Source of the DNA: Serratia sp. FDAARGOS_506 | GTDB taxonomy: Bacteria; Pseudomonadota; Gammaproteobacteria; Enterobacterales; Enterobacteriaceae | Assembly: GCF_003812745.1 (NCBI RefSeq) | Contig: NZ_CP033831.1 | Span: 682,001 to 746,000, forward strand | Direction of reading: 5' to 3' | Length of the DNA: 64,000 bases | Notes under the pieces: model-generated | Databases searched by the model: none | Seen by the model: the letters and a program-made list of their open reading frames with translations, nothing else | Told to the model about the DNA's origin: nothing | In this document: positions 9,241 through 18,039 of the stretch, in pieces | How the letters are laid out: each line of letters opens with the position of its first letter | Position numbering within the stretch: position 1 is the stretch's first letter | Position numbers and translations under genes: made by a program

Positions 9241-10035
9241 CTACACATGGCGGTTAAAGCCGCCGGAAACGTCCAACGCCGCCCCGGTGGTAAAGGAAGC
9301 CAGCGGCGAAGCGAGGAACAGCAGCGCCTGCGCCGGCTCCTGCGGTTTGCCCAGGCGTTTCATCGGGATGCCGCGACGTTCAGCGATCGCCGCCGTCCAC
9401 TGCTCCCAGCTTTGATCTTTATCGCTGCGATCGTCGAAACGGCGGCGCCACTGGCCCGATTCCACCATCCCCAACAAGATCGAATTAACGCGTATACCTT
9501 TGCCCACCAGCTCTTTCGACAACGTCAGCGTCATGTTGAGCAGTGCGGCACGCGCCGCCGAGGTGGCGATCATGTGTTCTTCCGGCTGCAGCGCCAGCAG
9601 CGAGTTCACGCAGGTGATCGACGCGATCTCCGAGCGTTCCAGCGCCGGTAAGAACGCCTGCACCGGATTGATCACGCCGAACAGCTTCAGCTCGGCTTCA
9701 TGCAGCCAGGCTTCGCGCGGCGTCTGGTCAAAATGGGCGACGAAGCCCTGACCGGCGTTGTTGATCAGCAGATCCACGCCGCCGAAATGCGCCGTCACCT
9801 GAGCGGCGAACTGCGTCACCTGCTGCGCGTCCAGTACGTCACAGCGCAGCGCCAGGATATCCGCCTGCGGAAACTCCGCGCGCAGGCTGGCCTCTGCGCC
9901 GGCCAGTTTGTCCGGATCGCGGCCGCAGAACGCCACCTTCGCCCCTTCGGCCAGCAGCAGCTTCAGGGTTTCGAAACCGATGCCCGACGAGCCGCCGGTC
10001 ACCACCGCCACCCGATTCTCAAGCTGAAAATTCAT
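9241..10035 (-). CDS. SDR family protein with altered catalytic Tyr/Lys
   Basis: This 264-residue protein has the classical SDR Rossmann start (TGGSSGIG near residue 14) and the NNAG motif near residue 93. Where classical enzymes have YxxxK, this one reads ATSAARAALL, so Thr and Arg replace the usual Tyr and Lys. The C-terminal glycine-rich substrate loop (DVSGGFNRH) is intact. It may therefore bind NAD(P) without classical oxidoreductase chemistry, or use other residues. I chose the ATG at 10035 because it overlaps the stop of the hydrolase gene by ATGA, giving translational coupling. The reading frame is clean and I see no frameshift. Confidence 0.85.
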   Translation of the reverse strand: MNFQLENRVAVVTGGSSGIGFETLKLLLAEGAKVAFCGRDPDKLAGAEASLRAEFPQADILALRCDVLDAQQVTQFAAQVTAHFGGVDLLINNAGQGFVAHFDQTPREAWLHEAELKLFGVINPVQAFLPALERSEIASITCVNSLLALQPEEHMIATSAARAALLNMTLTLSKELVGKGIRVNSILLGMVESGQWRRRFDDRSDKDQSWEQWTAAIAERRGIPMKRLGKPQEPAQALLFLASPLASFTTGAALDVSGGFNRHV

Positions 10036-10850
10036 CGTTGGATTGCTCCCGTAAAGTCCCGCAAATAGCGGTTGAAACACGCCGGCGCATCGAGGTAGCT
10101 GGCATGACCGGCGGCGGCGATCAGACGCAATGTCGCATCCTGCTCTCGCGCCAGCTCGGCCGCATTCTCCGGCGGCGTAATGCGATCCTGTTCACCGCAC
10201 CACACCTCCAGCGGGCCGCGATAGCGCGCCAGATAACGGCTGACATCATCATTGGCCAGCATCCAGGCGGCACTCAGAAAACCGTCGGGATCGAGCTGCT
10301 GCATGCCGTTGCGCACCCAGGCGATATCCTGAGGATCCGCCCCTTCGCGCAGCAATGCCGCCGCCCGCTGCTCGCCGTAGCCCACCGGCCCCAACGTTTC
10401 TATCATCTGTTGGCGCTGGCTATACACCTGCCGACGTTTTTCTTCCGGCGCCGTGGCATAGCCCTGCGCCGGATCCGCCAACACCAATCCACACAGCCCA
10501 TCAGGATTGCCGGCGGCATAGGCGCTGCCAATCAGCGCCCCCAGCGAATGGCCGACGATCAGCGGCTGCGCCAGCTGCAGCTCATCAATCAGCGCAGCCA
10601 ACGCCGCCGCATAACCGGCGGCATCGGCCTGCGGATCCGCCAACGGCAGGCTGCCGCCGTACCCCGGTGCGTCCCACGCCAACAGACGGTGGCCATCCGT
10701 CAGGCCGTTATCGTTGAACTGCTTGATCCACGAGGCCGATCCGGAGCTGATGCCGTGCAGCAACACCACCGGCCGCCCCTGCCCGGCCTCGCGCCAGCTC
10801 AGGGTGTACGCCCCGCAGCGCGCTCGTTGGAGTTGCGCCAGGCCGTTCAT
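10032..10850 (-). CDS. Alpha/beta hydrolase
   Basis: This 272-residue alpha/beta-fold hydrolase has an oxyanion loop (LLHGISSGS) and a nucleophile elbow GHSLGAL near residue 102. An acid loop (CGEQDRITPP) and the C-terminal His (AAGHASYLD) complete a catalytic triad. Family and context match enzymes that cut carbon-carbon bonds in meta-cleavage products (MhpC/BphD type), though esterases look alike. The frame is open further upstream inside the cupin gene. I chose the ATG at 10850, which overlaps the cupin stop as TGATG, and it overlaps the next SDR by ATGA. These overlaps indicate one operon. Confidence 0.87.
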   Translation of the reverse strand: MNGLAQLQRARCGAYTLSWREAGQGRPVVLLHGISSGSASWIKQFNDNGLTDGHRLLAWDAPGYGGSLPLADPQADAAGYAAALAALIDELQLAQPLIVGHSLGALIGSAYAAGNPDGLCGLVLADPAQGYATAPEEKRRQVYSQRQQMIETLGPVGYGEQRAAALLREGADPQDIAWVRNGMQQLDPDGFLSAAWMLANDDVSRYLARYRGPLEVWCGEQDRITPPENAAELAREQDATLRLIAAAGHASYLDAPACFNRYLRDFTGAIQR

Positions 10851-11374
10851 CAGTTGCGCTTCACTTTGGACAGCGGGTGATCCGCCGGATAAGTCGGGAT
10901 CTCCGGCTTGGCCGTGCCGAGCATCACGCACATCAGCGCCTCTTCCTCGCCGTGGTTGAACAGGCCGCGATACACCCCCGCCGGCACCGAGATCAGATCG
11001 CGCTCTTTCAGCCTGGTCTCGTAATACTCGTCCCCGTCCTGAATCATCAGCGTGATGCTGCCTTTCAGCATGAAGAACACTTCTTCGACGTCGTCGTGCA
11101 GGTGCAGTGGCCCCTCGCACTTCGACGGCAGCACCATGGTGGAAAAGGTGAAATTGCCCGCCGGAATGGTGTTGGCGTCGCTGGCCACGCCGGTAGCGCC
11201 GGTGCCGATGTAGCGCATCTGCGCGCGGCGATATTTCGGATCGAAGTCGGCCTGGAATTTCAGCGCGTTCCAGTCGTATTTACGGCCTTCGAAACGGGCG
11301 ATGCGCGACTCCACCCAATTTTCCATCGACAGATCCTGCGGCTTGACGCCGGCTTTGTTCTCAACCTGAGACAT
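10850..11374 (-). CDS. Cupin domain protein
   Basis: This 174-residue protein carries one cupin beta-barrel. The metal motif is HLHDDVEEVFFML near residues 93-105, and a second motif with His occurs in LFNHGEEEALM. Two His plus Glu suggest a bound metal. The N-terminal 50 residues contain a basic, aromatic-rich stretch with no domain I recognise. Cupins in catabolic operons can be dioxygenases, isomerases or sensors, so the role is open. I chose the ATG at 11374 over 11461 because an AGGAG box lies just upstream. A 168-base gap separates it from the MFS gene, enough for a separate promoter. Confidence 0.85.
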   Translation of the reverse strand: MSQVENKAGVKPQDLSMENWVESRIARFEGRKYDWNALKFQADFDPKYRRAQMRYIGTGATGVASDANTIPAGNFTFSTMVLPSKCEGPLHLHDDVEEVFFMLKGSITLMIQDGDEYYETRLKERDLISVPAGVYRGLFNHGEEEALMCVMLGTAKPEIPTYPADHPLSKVKRN

Positions 11375-11542
11375 GTTGTCACTCCTCTGTTGAATCAAAT
11401 GGTTATCCCCTTCGTCTTTCACGCTGTGGCGCTGTTGGCTGCATTCGTTCGCACCAGTCACTTACCGCAGTAAGCTCCTGGAGACTCACGAACTTGCCGC
11501 CTAGCCACAGCATGAAATCCATTGGGCTTAGCAATTGTTAAT

Positions 11543-12799
11543 TCAGTACTTTCTCAGTAACGGCAGCAGAATGAGGCAGCCGACGAAAGCCATTACCACC
11601 AGGAACAGCAGGCCGTTATCCATATTGCCGGTGGCGGCGATCAACGCCCCCATCAGCACCGGCGCCAGCGCGCCAGCAAAATTGCCCAACCCGTTGAAGA
11701 TGCCGCCGGCGGTAGCGCTGACCTTGCTGCTGGTCGCCTTCGCCAACAGCGCGAAAATATTCGGCGCGCCGGCGCCCCACATAAAGGTGCTGAAGGCCAT
11801 GGCGGCGATCACGCTGTAGGTGCCCTGCAGGTGCAGCACCACCGCCAGACCCAGGCCGGCGCCGCACAGCGACAAGAAACAGGCCAGCGCGCGCCGATCC
11901 AGCTTGTCCGACAGCCAGGCGCCCAACACTTCGCCGAGCAGCATGGCGATGAACGGCAACGAGGAGAGGTAACCGGCATGCTCCAGATGAATGCCTTTCC
12001 CCTTGATCAGGTAGCTCGGCAGCCAGCCGTTCATGCCCCACAGGTAGGTCAGGAAAGCGATGTTAAACAGGCAGATCATCCAAAAGTGCGGGCTGCGCAA
12101 CAGCTCGCGGCGATGCTGTTTGCGTTCGGAAACCGCCGGCTTGGTTGCCGCCGCCGGGCGTGCGACATTCAGGTGGCGCATGCCGAACAGCACCAGCAAC
12201 ATCACCGGCAACGTCAGAAACGCCATAAAGAAGAAGGTGGCCTGCCAGTCGAAGGTATTGAGGATGTACAGAGTGACCGGGAAGCCAAGCGCGGCGCCCA
12301 GCGGCGTGCCGAGCAACCACAGCATGGTGGCGCGCGCCTGCAGCTGCGGCGGGAAGGCCTGACGAATAATGGCGTAGGCCATCGGCAACAGCGGCCCTTC
12401 GGCGATGCCGAGCAGAATGCGCAGCGTCATCATGGCGTGATAAGAACGCACCATCCCCATCAACACCATCAGCACGCCCCACACCACCATCATGCCAATC
12501 AATACTTTGACCGGATTAAGCCGATCGCCGATGCCGCTGAGCAGCATCGAGGAAATGCCGTAGGAGAACAGAAACGCGCTCATCAGCAAGCCCAATCGCG
12601 CCGGGTCAAAACCGATCCCTAACGCCTGCTGGAACTCACTATCGGAAAACAGCGCCGCGATGCTGATCTTGTCGAAAAACGCCAGCAGCACGCAGGCAAA
12701 CAGCGCGATCGGCACCGACCAGCGCACCCGCTGCTGCGGATTTTCAGCAACGGCTTCCCCCGCCCGTCCAGCGCGGGCGTCAATGTCTTGCGTAGTCAT
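11543..12799 (-). CDS. MFS transporter, anion:cation symporter-like
   Basis: This 418-residue protein has about 12 membrane segments, with the acidic FFDKISIA stretch in helix 1 and an RILLGIAEGPLLP stretch in helix 4. That pattern fits the anion:cation symporter family, which imports aromatic and sugar acids. The ATG at 12799 has a CGGGAG site six bases upstream; the longer open frame overlaps the reductase gene and is unlikely. It lies inside the catabolic cluster, so uptake of the pathway substrate is the natural guess. A second transporter of the same family type lies divergent at 18756. Confidence 0.88.
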   Translation of the reverse strand: MTTQDIDARAGRAGEAVAENPQQRVRWSVPIALFACVLLAFFDKISIAALFSDSEFQQALGIGFDPARLGLLMSAFLFSYGISSMLLSGIGDRLNPVKVLIGMMVVWGVLMVLMGMVRSYHAMMTLRILLGIAEGPLLPMAYAIIRQAFPPQLQARATMLWLLGTPLGAALGFPVTLYILNTFDWQATFFFMAFLTLPVMLLVLFGMRHLNVARPAAATKPAVSERKQHRRELLRSPHFWMICLFNIAFLTYLWGMNGWLPSYLIKGKGIHLEHAGYLSSLPFIAMLLGEVLGAWLSDKLDRRALACFLSLCGAGLGLAVVLHLQGTYSVIAAMAFSTFMWGAGAPNIFALLAKATSSKVSATAGGIFNGLGNFAGALAPVLMGALIAATGNMDNGLLFLVVMAFVGCLILLPLLRKY

Positions 12800-12822
12800 A
12801 AAACGCTCCCGAGGTTCGGGCG

Positions 12823-14034
12823 TTATTTCAACGCCATCAAAGAAAACTCCGCATCCGCCAGCTGCTGCGGATCCAGCACCCGGCCGCTCGCCAGCCAACG
12901 CTTGCCGAGCTTGATAGTGCGCGCATCGTTGAACGCCACCATCTGCACCAGTTGCCGATCGGCGTTCAGCGTGAAGTACACCTGCGACTGCGGCGTATGG
13001 CGCACTACATGGTGCACGCCGCCGCTCGGCACGCCGAGGATCTGAATATTGGTGTCGTATTGATCCGACCAAAGCCAGGCCACGTCGTCATACGGGGCGG
13101 CGAAGGCATCGAGCATCGCGCAGGCGGTGCTGATGGCCTGATTTTGCGCGTAGGCCCAGGACTGCAGGCACAGGCCGAGCGTCGGGTGGCGCGCCACGTC
13201 GCCGGCGGCGAAGATCGCCGGATGGCTGGTGCGCCCCTGGCCGTCGACCACAATGCCGGACTCGATCGCCAGCCCGGCACTGCGCGCCAGTGCGAGATTC
13301 AACTCGACGCCGATCCCCACCACCACCAGATCGAATGCCTGTGGATCGCTGACTTCGCTGCCGATCCAGGCGACGCCATCGCGATCTTCCAGCGAGATCT
13401 CGCCGCAGCCGCAGAGCACCGTGACGCCCTGCTGACGATGCAGTTCGAGCAACGCCTGTGAGACGTCGGCGCCAACGCTGCGCATGCACAGCGCAGGCTG
13501 GCGTTCGAACACCGTCACCTCGGTGCCGAGACGGCGCGCGGAAGCGGCGATCTCCAGCCCGATCCAACCACCGCCGACGATCGCCAGGCGACGACAGCCC
13601 TGCAGACCCTGCCGCAACCGGGCCGCATCGTCCCAGGAACGCAGCGTCATCACGCGCGGGTGCTGCGCCCAGGCGGCGCCCGGCAAACGCGGCCGCCCGC
13701 CGGTGGCGATCAGCAACTGCTCGAACTGCAACCGTTGCCCGTCGCTGAGCGTGACGATTTGCTGTTCTGCATCGATGGACTCGGCGCGCAGCGGGCGACG
13801 CCAGTCGATATTCAGCTCCGCCACCGTCTGTTCGCTGAACAGCCGGCTGAGGGGGGCTGCGGCATCCAGAAGAGCCGCTTTCGACAGCGGCGGCCGCTCG
13901 TAAAAATCGTAGGGCTCATCGCTGACCACTGTCAGCCGGCCACTGTAACCCCGATCGCGCAGCGTCTTGGCCGCCCAGCCGCCGGCCTGGCCGCCGCCGA
14001 CGATGACGATGCCCGCATGTTCCGGCCGGTTCAT
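12823..14034 (-). CDS. FAD-dependent ferredoxin reductase of a Rieske oxygenase system
   Basis: This 403-residue flavoprotein has two dinucleotide-binding motifs: FAD in IVIVGGGQAGG near residue 9 and NAD(P) in LAIVGGGWIGLE near residue 150. A third FAD motif follows in the ATGGRPRLPG and FAAGDVARH regions. The layout matches the reductases that pass electrons from NADH to Rieske ferredoxins (HcaD/BphA4 type). The ferredoxin and oxygenase lie upstream in the same cluster, giving a complete three-part chain. The start overlaps the extradiol dioxygenase stop by ATGA. Confidence 0.9.
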   Translation of the reverse strand: MNRPEHAGIVIVGGGQAGGWAAKTLRDRGYSGRLTVVSDEPYDFYERPPLSKAALLDAAAPLSRLFSEQTVAELNIDWRRPLRAESIDAEQQIVTLSDGQRLQFEQLLIATGGRPRLPGAAWAQHPRVMTLRSWDDAARLRQGLQGCRRLAIVGGGWIGLEIAASARRLGTEVTVFERQPALCMRSVGADVSQALLELHRQQGVTVLCGCGEISLEDRDGVAWIGSEVSDPQAFDLVVVGIGVELNLALARSAGLAIESGIVVDGQGRTSHPAIFAAGDVARHPTLGLCLQSWAYAQNQAISTACAMLDAFAAPYDDVAWLWSDQYDTNIQILGVPSGGVHHVVRHTPQSQVYFTLNADRQLVQMVAFNDARTIKLGKRWLASGRVLDPQQLADAEFSLMALK

Positions 14035-14972
14035 AACGCCTCCGCCTTTTTATGCTGACGGCGCGTGTCGTGATCGATGCCGCCCTCTACCGCCCATTCG
14101 GTGAAGGAAACCAACGAATGCTCCAGCTCGCGCGGCTGCCAGTTTTCCGTCAGATAGTCGTCGTTGGTGTAGTACTCGAACGCGCCGCCGGTCGGGCTGT
14201 TGACGTACCAGAAATAGGCCGAGGAGATCGGATGGCGGCCGGGGCCGATAAAGGTGCTCCACTTTTCTTTGTTCATGGCGATGCCGCCGCCGATCACTTC
14301 GTGGATATCGCGCACGGTGAATGCCACGTGGTTCAGGCCGCGTGGGCGGTTCGGCAGCTTCAGCAGGAACAGATTATGGTGGCCGCCGCGCGCCTGGGTA
14401 CGCAGGAAGACGGCGCGATCGATATAGCGATCGGAAACCTGGAAATCCAACAGCTCGCGATAGAAACGCTCGGTCGCCGCCAGGTCTTCGACGAAGAACA
14501 CCACGTGGCCGATGTTGATCGGCTGCGCCTGCGAATAGACCGGGCTGGGTTGATCGATGCGGCGCACGTCGCCCCATTGGTTGATCGGCGTGACCGGCAC
14601 CTCGACCGCCTGCTGGCGGCTAACGACGAAGCGCAGCGTCATGCCGTTGGGATCGAGGCATTCCAGCTCTTCTCCCACCTGACGAAAGCCGGGCATCAAC
14701 GCCAAACGCGGCTGCAGGCGCGCCAGATCGGCGGGCGAGCCCACGCCCCAGGTCATACGGCGCAGGGTAGAACCGCCCTCAAACGCCGCAGGCAACGCCG
14801 CGCTTTGCAACGGGTGCAGGACAACCCGCGCCCCGCTCAGGGTAGTGAATTCGCGCTGCGGTTCGCCCCAATGTTGCGTGGCGGGTTGCAGGCCGAAGTC
14901 TTGCATGAATTTTTCGCAGGTTGGTAGATCTTCGACGCCAAATTCCAGTTTTTCGATTCCGATTACGCTCAT
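14031..14972 (-). CDS. Type I extradiol ring-cleavage dioxygenase (VOC family)
   Basis: This 313-residue protein has two VOC halves. The C-terminal half keeps the full iron triad of type I extradiol enzymes: His156 in NIGHVVFF, His215 in LNHVAF and Glu266 in GGAFEYY. The second-shell His (GGHHNLF near 200) and the GRH...Y...P.G segment near 245-262 are also present. It should cleave a catechol-like ring next to the two hydroxyls. The N-terminal half lacks these ligands, as usual. The start has a GAGG box. A 109-base gap to the IclR gene upstream could hold a promoter, but I see no clear one. Confidence 0.9.
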   Translation of the reverse strand: MSVIGIEKLEFGVEDLPTCEKFMQDFGLQPATQHWGEPQREFTTLSGARVVLHPLQSAALPAAFEGGSTLRRMTWGVGSPADLARLQPRLALMPGFRQVGEELECLDPNGMTLRFVVSRQQAVEVPVTPINQWGDVRRIDQPSPVYSQAQPINIGHVVFFVEDLAATERFYRELLDFQVSDRYIDRAVFLRTQARGGHHNLFLLKLPNRPRGLNHVAFTVRDIHEVIGGGIAMNKEKWSTFIGPGRHPISSAYFWYVNSPTGGAFEYYTNDDYLTENWQPRELEHSLVSFTEWAVEGGIDHDTRRQHKKAEAL

Positions 14973-15081
14973 TGTTCAGCCTCACGTTCTCGCTGCATAC
15001 GGTTTTCAGGCATGATCGAACCCCGGCCCCTGTTTGCTGCGGGCCTTATCCCTGCCTGAGTAAAAGAGTCGGTCCTGTGGG

Positions 15082-15876
15082 TTAGCCGACGTTGGCCTGC
15101 GGCGGCGCGCCGAGGAAGCCGGAAATTTTCTCCGCCGCGTCGCGCACTTCCATGCGCAGCCGCTCGCGATCCGTTTTCGGGATCTCATCGGACGGCACCA
15201 TGATGCTGACCACCGCCTCGACCCGTTGCTCGCGGTTGAAGATCGGATAGACGATCGAAGAGATGCCGTGGCGGAAGAACGATTCGCCAATCACATAGCC
15301 GCGCGCCTTGTCTTGCTGCACCATTTGCCACAGCGTTTCGCGATCCGCCGGGGTGCCCGGCGCATTGCCCGGCAGCTGCGCGTCCGGATAAAGCTGTTCG
15401 AACTCGCTGCGGGTGGCGCTGGTCAACAGCATGCGCCCCAGAGAGGTTTGGTGCACCGGCAAACGGGTGCCGACGCTGACCTGATTGATCTGTGAACCGG
15501 CGGCACTGACGCGAGCGATGTAGATCACGTCTCGCCCATCGCGGATCGCCAGATGACTGCTGCACTGGCTGCGATCGCGCAGCTGCTCGATCACCGGCTG
15601 GCCGGCCTGCGCCACGTCCAGCGACGCGATATATTCGAAGCCGAGACGCAGCACCTTGATACCGAGCGCAAACGTGTTGGTGCGCGGATTGCGCTCCAGG
15701 AAGCCCAGGTGCTCGAGCGTCTGCACCACGCGATAAGCGGTGGCCTTCGGCATATCGACCAGGCGATGCAACTCGGCGAAGGTCATTTCCTTATGCTGCT
15801 CGCCAAACGCCAGCAGCAACTGCAATCCGCGATCCAGTCCCGGGATCAGATATTTACATGCTTGCTCGTCCGCCAT
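15082..15876 (-). CDS. IclR family transcriptional regulator
   Basis: This 264-residue protein has an N-terminal winged helix (about residues 12-75, with recognition helix DMPKATAYRVVQTL). A C-terminal effector-binding domain follows (about 85-258, with the VGTRLPVHQTSLGRMLL segment). IclR proteins bind as dimers or tetramers to short palindromes and often answer to aromatic acids. The gene lies inside the operon, between the SDR and the extradiol dioxygenase, and faces the same way. It would therefore be co-induced with its presumed targets. The operator candidate at 18380-18403 upstream of the first gene is a likely target. An AGGAG site precedes the start. Confidence 0.92.
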   Translation of the reverse strand: MADEQACKYLIPGLDRGLQLLLAFGEQHKEMTFAELHRLVDMPKATAYRVVQTLEHLGFLERNPRTNTFALGIKVLRLGFEYIASLDVAQAGQPVIEQLRDRSQCSSHLAIRDGRDVIYIARVSAAGSQINQVSVGTRLPVHQTSLGRMLLTSATRSEFEQLYPDAQLPGNAPGTPADRETLWQMVQQDKARGYVIGESFFRHGISSIVYPIFNREQRVEAVVSIMVPSDEIPKTDRERLRMEVRDAAEKISGFLGAPPQANVG

Positions 15877-15912
15877 CTCTCGCTCCTGCGCTGTGCGCCA
15901 GCCCTGCGGGCC

Positions 15913-16668
15913 TCAGTTGAATACGAAGCCGCCGTTGACCGGCAGCAGTTGGCCGGTGACGAAATCCGCCAGCGACGACAGCAGATAAAGCACCGTACCG
16001 TTCACATCCTCAGGATGCTGCGCCCCGGCCAGCGAGCGCCCCTGCTCGTACAGCTGATGGCGCTCGGCAGGCACATACTCGGTGGCTTCCACCCGCGTCA
16101 GGCCTGGTGCGATGGCGTTGACGCAGATCCCCTGCGGGCCCAGCTCGCGCGCCATCGATCGGGTCATCGCAATCAACGCGCCTTTGCTGGCGACATAGGC
16201 CATCAGGCGCGGCGCGCCCCACAGCGCGGTGTCCGACGCCACGTTGACGATCTTGGCGTGCGGATTGCGCGCCAGCAGCGGCACCGCCGCCTGACTTACC
16301 AGCCAGGTGCCGCGCACGTTGACCTGCATCACCCGATCCCACAGATCGATATCGTATTCCATCATGGTTTTGCCGCCGACGCCGGTCGCCAGCGCCGCGT
16401 TGTTCACCAGGCCGTCGATCCCGCCGCCAGCGGCGATCTTCTCGAACGCCGAACGGATCGAATCCGGTGACGCCAGATCGATCGTCTGCGTTTCCACCTG
16501 GGTGCCCTGCTCGCGCAGCGCGGCGCCACTCGCCGCCAGTTCATCCGCCAAAATGTCGCACATCACTACCTGCGCGCCGGCAGCGGCGATGGCGGCGGCG
16601 AAGCTGTAGCCCAGACCACGCGCCGCACCGGTGACCACGATACGTTTACCGTTCAGCAGGCCGTTCAC
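15913..16668 (-). CDS. SDR family oxidoreductase, possible cis-dihydrodiol dehydrogenase
   Basis: This 251-residue classical SDR has TGAARGLG near residue 13, NNAAL near 90, and an intact YVASK catalytic motif near 158-162. It starts with GTG, overlapping the oxygenase stop as GTGA, so the two are translationally coupled. Ring-hydroxylating oxygenases make cis-dihydrodiols that need such a dehydrogenase to give a catechol, and the neighbouring extradiol enzyme would then use that catechol. This order of steps is inference from context; the SDR family alone does not fix the substrate. Confidence 0.88.
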   Translation of the reverse strand: MNGLLNGKRIVVTGAARGLGYSFAAAIAAAGAQVVMCDILADELAASGAALREQGTQVETQTIDLASPDSIRSAFEKIAAGGGIDGLVNNAALATGVGGKTMMEYDIDLWDRVMQVNVRGTWLVSQAAVPLLARNPHAKIVNVASDTALWGAPRLMAYVASKGALIAMTRSMARELGPQGICVNAIAPGLTRVEATEYVPAERHQLYEQGRSLAGAQHPEDVNGTVLYLLSSLADFVTGQLLPVNGGFVFN

Positions 16669-17708
16669 TGCGCCGCCTCCCGCTCACGCAACGTCGCCAG
16701 CTGTTTCTGCGCCTCTTTCTGCATCATGCGGCGCAGGCGCGAAAGACCAACGTCGTGCTGGTACAGATATTCCTGGCCGCGGGCGTTAGGCGCCATGTTC
16801 TCAAGCACGATGCGATCCTGCTCGAGCACGTCCCAATGCAATGATTCCAGGCGATTACGGTACATGAAGCGCCACATGTCGCGCTGCCAGTCTTTGACCT
16901 TACGGATGCGCCAGAAGAATACCCGGCAGTGATCCTTGTCTTCCGGCACCACCATGCCGATGATCCAGAAGTGGCCACCTGGCCCGAAGCGCTTCTTGTA
17001 TGGGATCGACAGGCGCATCCAATACGCACCGCTGCTGCCGAACTCCACCCAGTCGAAGTTGACGCCGATCTGGCCGTTCTTCTTGAAGATAAACCCGTTG
17101 TCGGTCGGCTCCAGCCCCATATCCGCCTTGCGATCCCCCTCCGCCATCGAGTGTGAGGAAGAATGCAGGTAGGTGCCGTGCATCGGATCCATCACGTTTT
17201 CCAATGCGTATTGGTAGTTGCAGTTCCAGCTGGCGGTGCACAGGAAGTTGCTGTACGAAGCTTCGTCCGCCAGCTCTTGCGGGAAAGTCAGCTCCGCCGG
17301 CGCTTCATCCGCCGTCACGCCGAAATAGAGGAACACCGCGCCATAGGCTTCTTTGGCAGGGTAAGAACGCAGGCATTTTTGCCCCACCAGCGGACAACGA
17401 TCCACTGCAGGCACGTCTTTCACCGTACCGTCGCCGCCGACTTCCACCCCGTGATACCAACAGGCGATGCGATCGCCGAGGTTCCACCCCATGGAAAGCC
17501 GCGCGCCTCGGTGCGGGCAGCGGTCTTCCAGCGCGTGGATCTGGCCTTCACCGTCGCGCCACACCACAATTTGCTGTTCCAGACGGGTGATGCCGACCGG
17601 GTTGTTGCCCACTTCCCAGCTGGCCAGCACCGGATACCACATGCCACGCAATCCTTGGTCAAGATAGTCCTGCAGGCTCTGTTCAGAGGATGTTGTGTTT
17701 GCTGTCAT
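16665..17708 (-). CDS. Rieske non-heme iron oxygenase, alpha (catalytic) subunit
   Basis: This 347-residue protein has an N-terminal Rieske domain with the 2Fe-2S ligands Cys64, His66, Cys83 and His86 (CPH, then CWYH after 16 residues). The mononuclear iron site is seen in NVMDPMHGTYLH, with Asp174, His177 and His182. It is shorter than the roughly 450-residue naphthalene or biphenyl type and closer to the phthalate/vanillate group, which has no beta subunit. No beta-subunit gene is seen. It has a ferredoxin and a separate reductase in the same cluster. The substrate is unknown. Confidence 0.92.
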   Translation of the reverse strand: MTANTTSSEQSLQDYLDQGLRGMWYPVLASWEVGNNPVGITRLEQQIVVWRDGEGQIHALEDRCPHRGARLSMGWNLGDRIACWYHGVEVGGDGTVKDVPAVDRCPLVGQKCLRSYPAKEAYGAVFLYFGVTADEAPAELTFPQELADEASYSNFLCTASWNCNYQYALENVMDPMHGTYLHSSSHSMAEGDRKADMGLEPTDNGFIFKKNGQIGVNFDWVEFGSSGAYWMRLSIPYKKRFGPGGHFWIIGMVVPEDKDHCRVFFWRIRKVKDWQRDMWRFMYRNRLESLHWDVLEQDRIVLENMAPNARGQEYLYQHDVGLSRLRRMMQKEAQKQLATLREREAAQ

Positions 17709-17728
17709 TGTCTTCTCCCGGATGTGGC

Positions 17729-18037
17729 TCAGAAACCGTTAACGTGAAGGAATTCGCGGAACGTCGCCTCATTCCACGGCTGGCCGCTACGATCGAACAG
17801 ACGGCGCTGATTCAACGCGCTGACGATCTGGTCCAGCTCTTCCGCCCCCTGCTCGAAGATCGTTTCCAGCGCCGCCACCAGGGCGGTTTCGAAACCGTCC
17901 GGCACACGGGCGCGGTTTTGCCAGATGACATTGCGGAACTGGCCCGGCTGATGGATTTGACCGTTGCCGCCTTCGCGGGCCGGCGTCACCTGTTGGGTGT
18001 CCGGCAGCCAGGGATTGAAATCGGTGATGTGCTGCAT
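17729..18037 (-). CDS. Small helix-turn-helix-like protein in the oxygenase operon
   Basis: This 102-residue protein contains a tract predicted as helical (about residues 45-98, with VAALETIFEQGAEELDQIVSAL), resembling the recombinase-like helix-turn-helix domain. It ends with WNEATFREFL, which looks like a recognition helix. The ATG at 18037 has a strong GGAGG site, and the gene lies two bases after the ferredoxin stop and 20 before the oxygenase. There is no catalytic or integrase domain, so it is not a recombinase. It sits where two-subunit oxygenases often carry the beta subunit, but it shows no likeness to one. It may be a small regulator or an accessory subunit. Confidence 0.75.
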   Translation of the reverse strand: MQHITDFNPWLPDTQQVTPAREGGNGQIHQPGQFRNVIWQNRARVPDGFETALVAALETIFEQGAEELDQIVSALNQRRLFDRSGQPWNEATFREFLHVNGF

Positions 18038-18039
18038 GA

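Noticed and set aside
9241-10035. Idea that the SDR is a frameshifted pseudogene because YxxxK is missing
   Set aside because: The frame is continuous with intact flanking motifs, and the altered segment keeps helix character, so substitution is the better explanation.
10851-11120. N-terminal extension of the alpha/beta hydrolase frame
   Set aside because: The extra residues are Arg-rich and lie wholly within the cupin gene; the start at 10850 overlaps the cupin stop and begins the normal fold.
17729-18037. Site-specific recombinase marking a mobile element
   Set aside because: Only an HTH-like tract is present; there is no catalytic Ser/Tyr domain, no att-like repeats and no other mobility gene.
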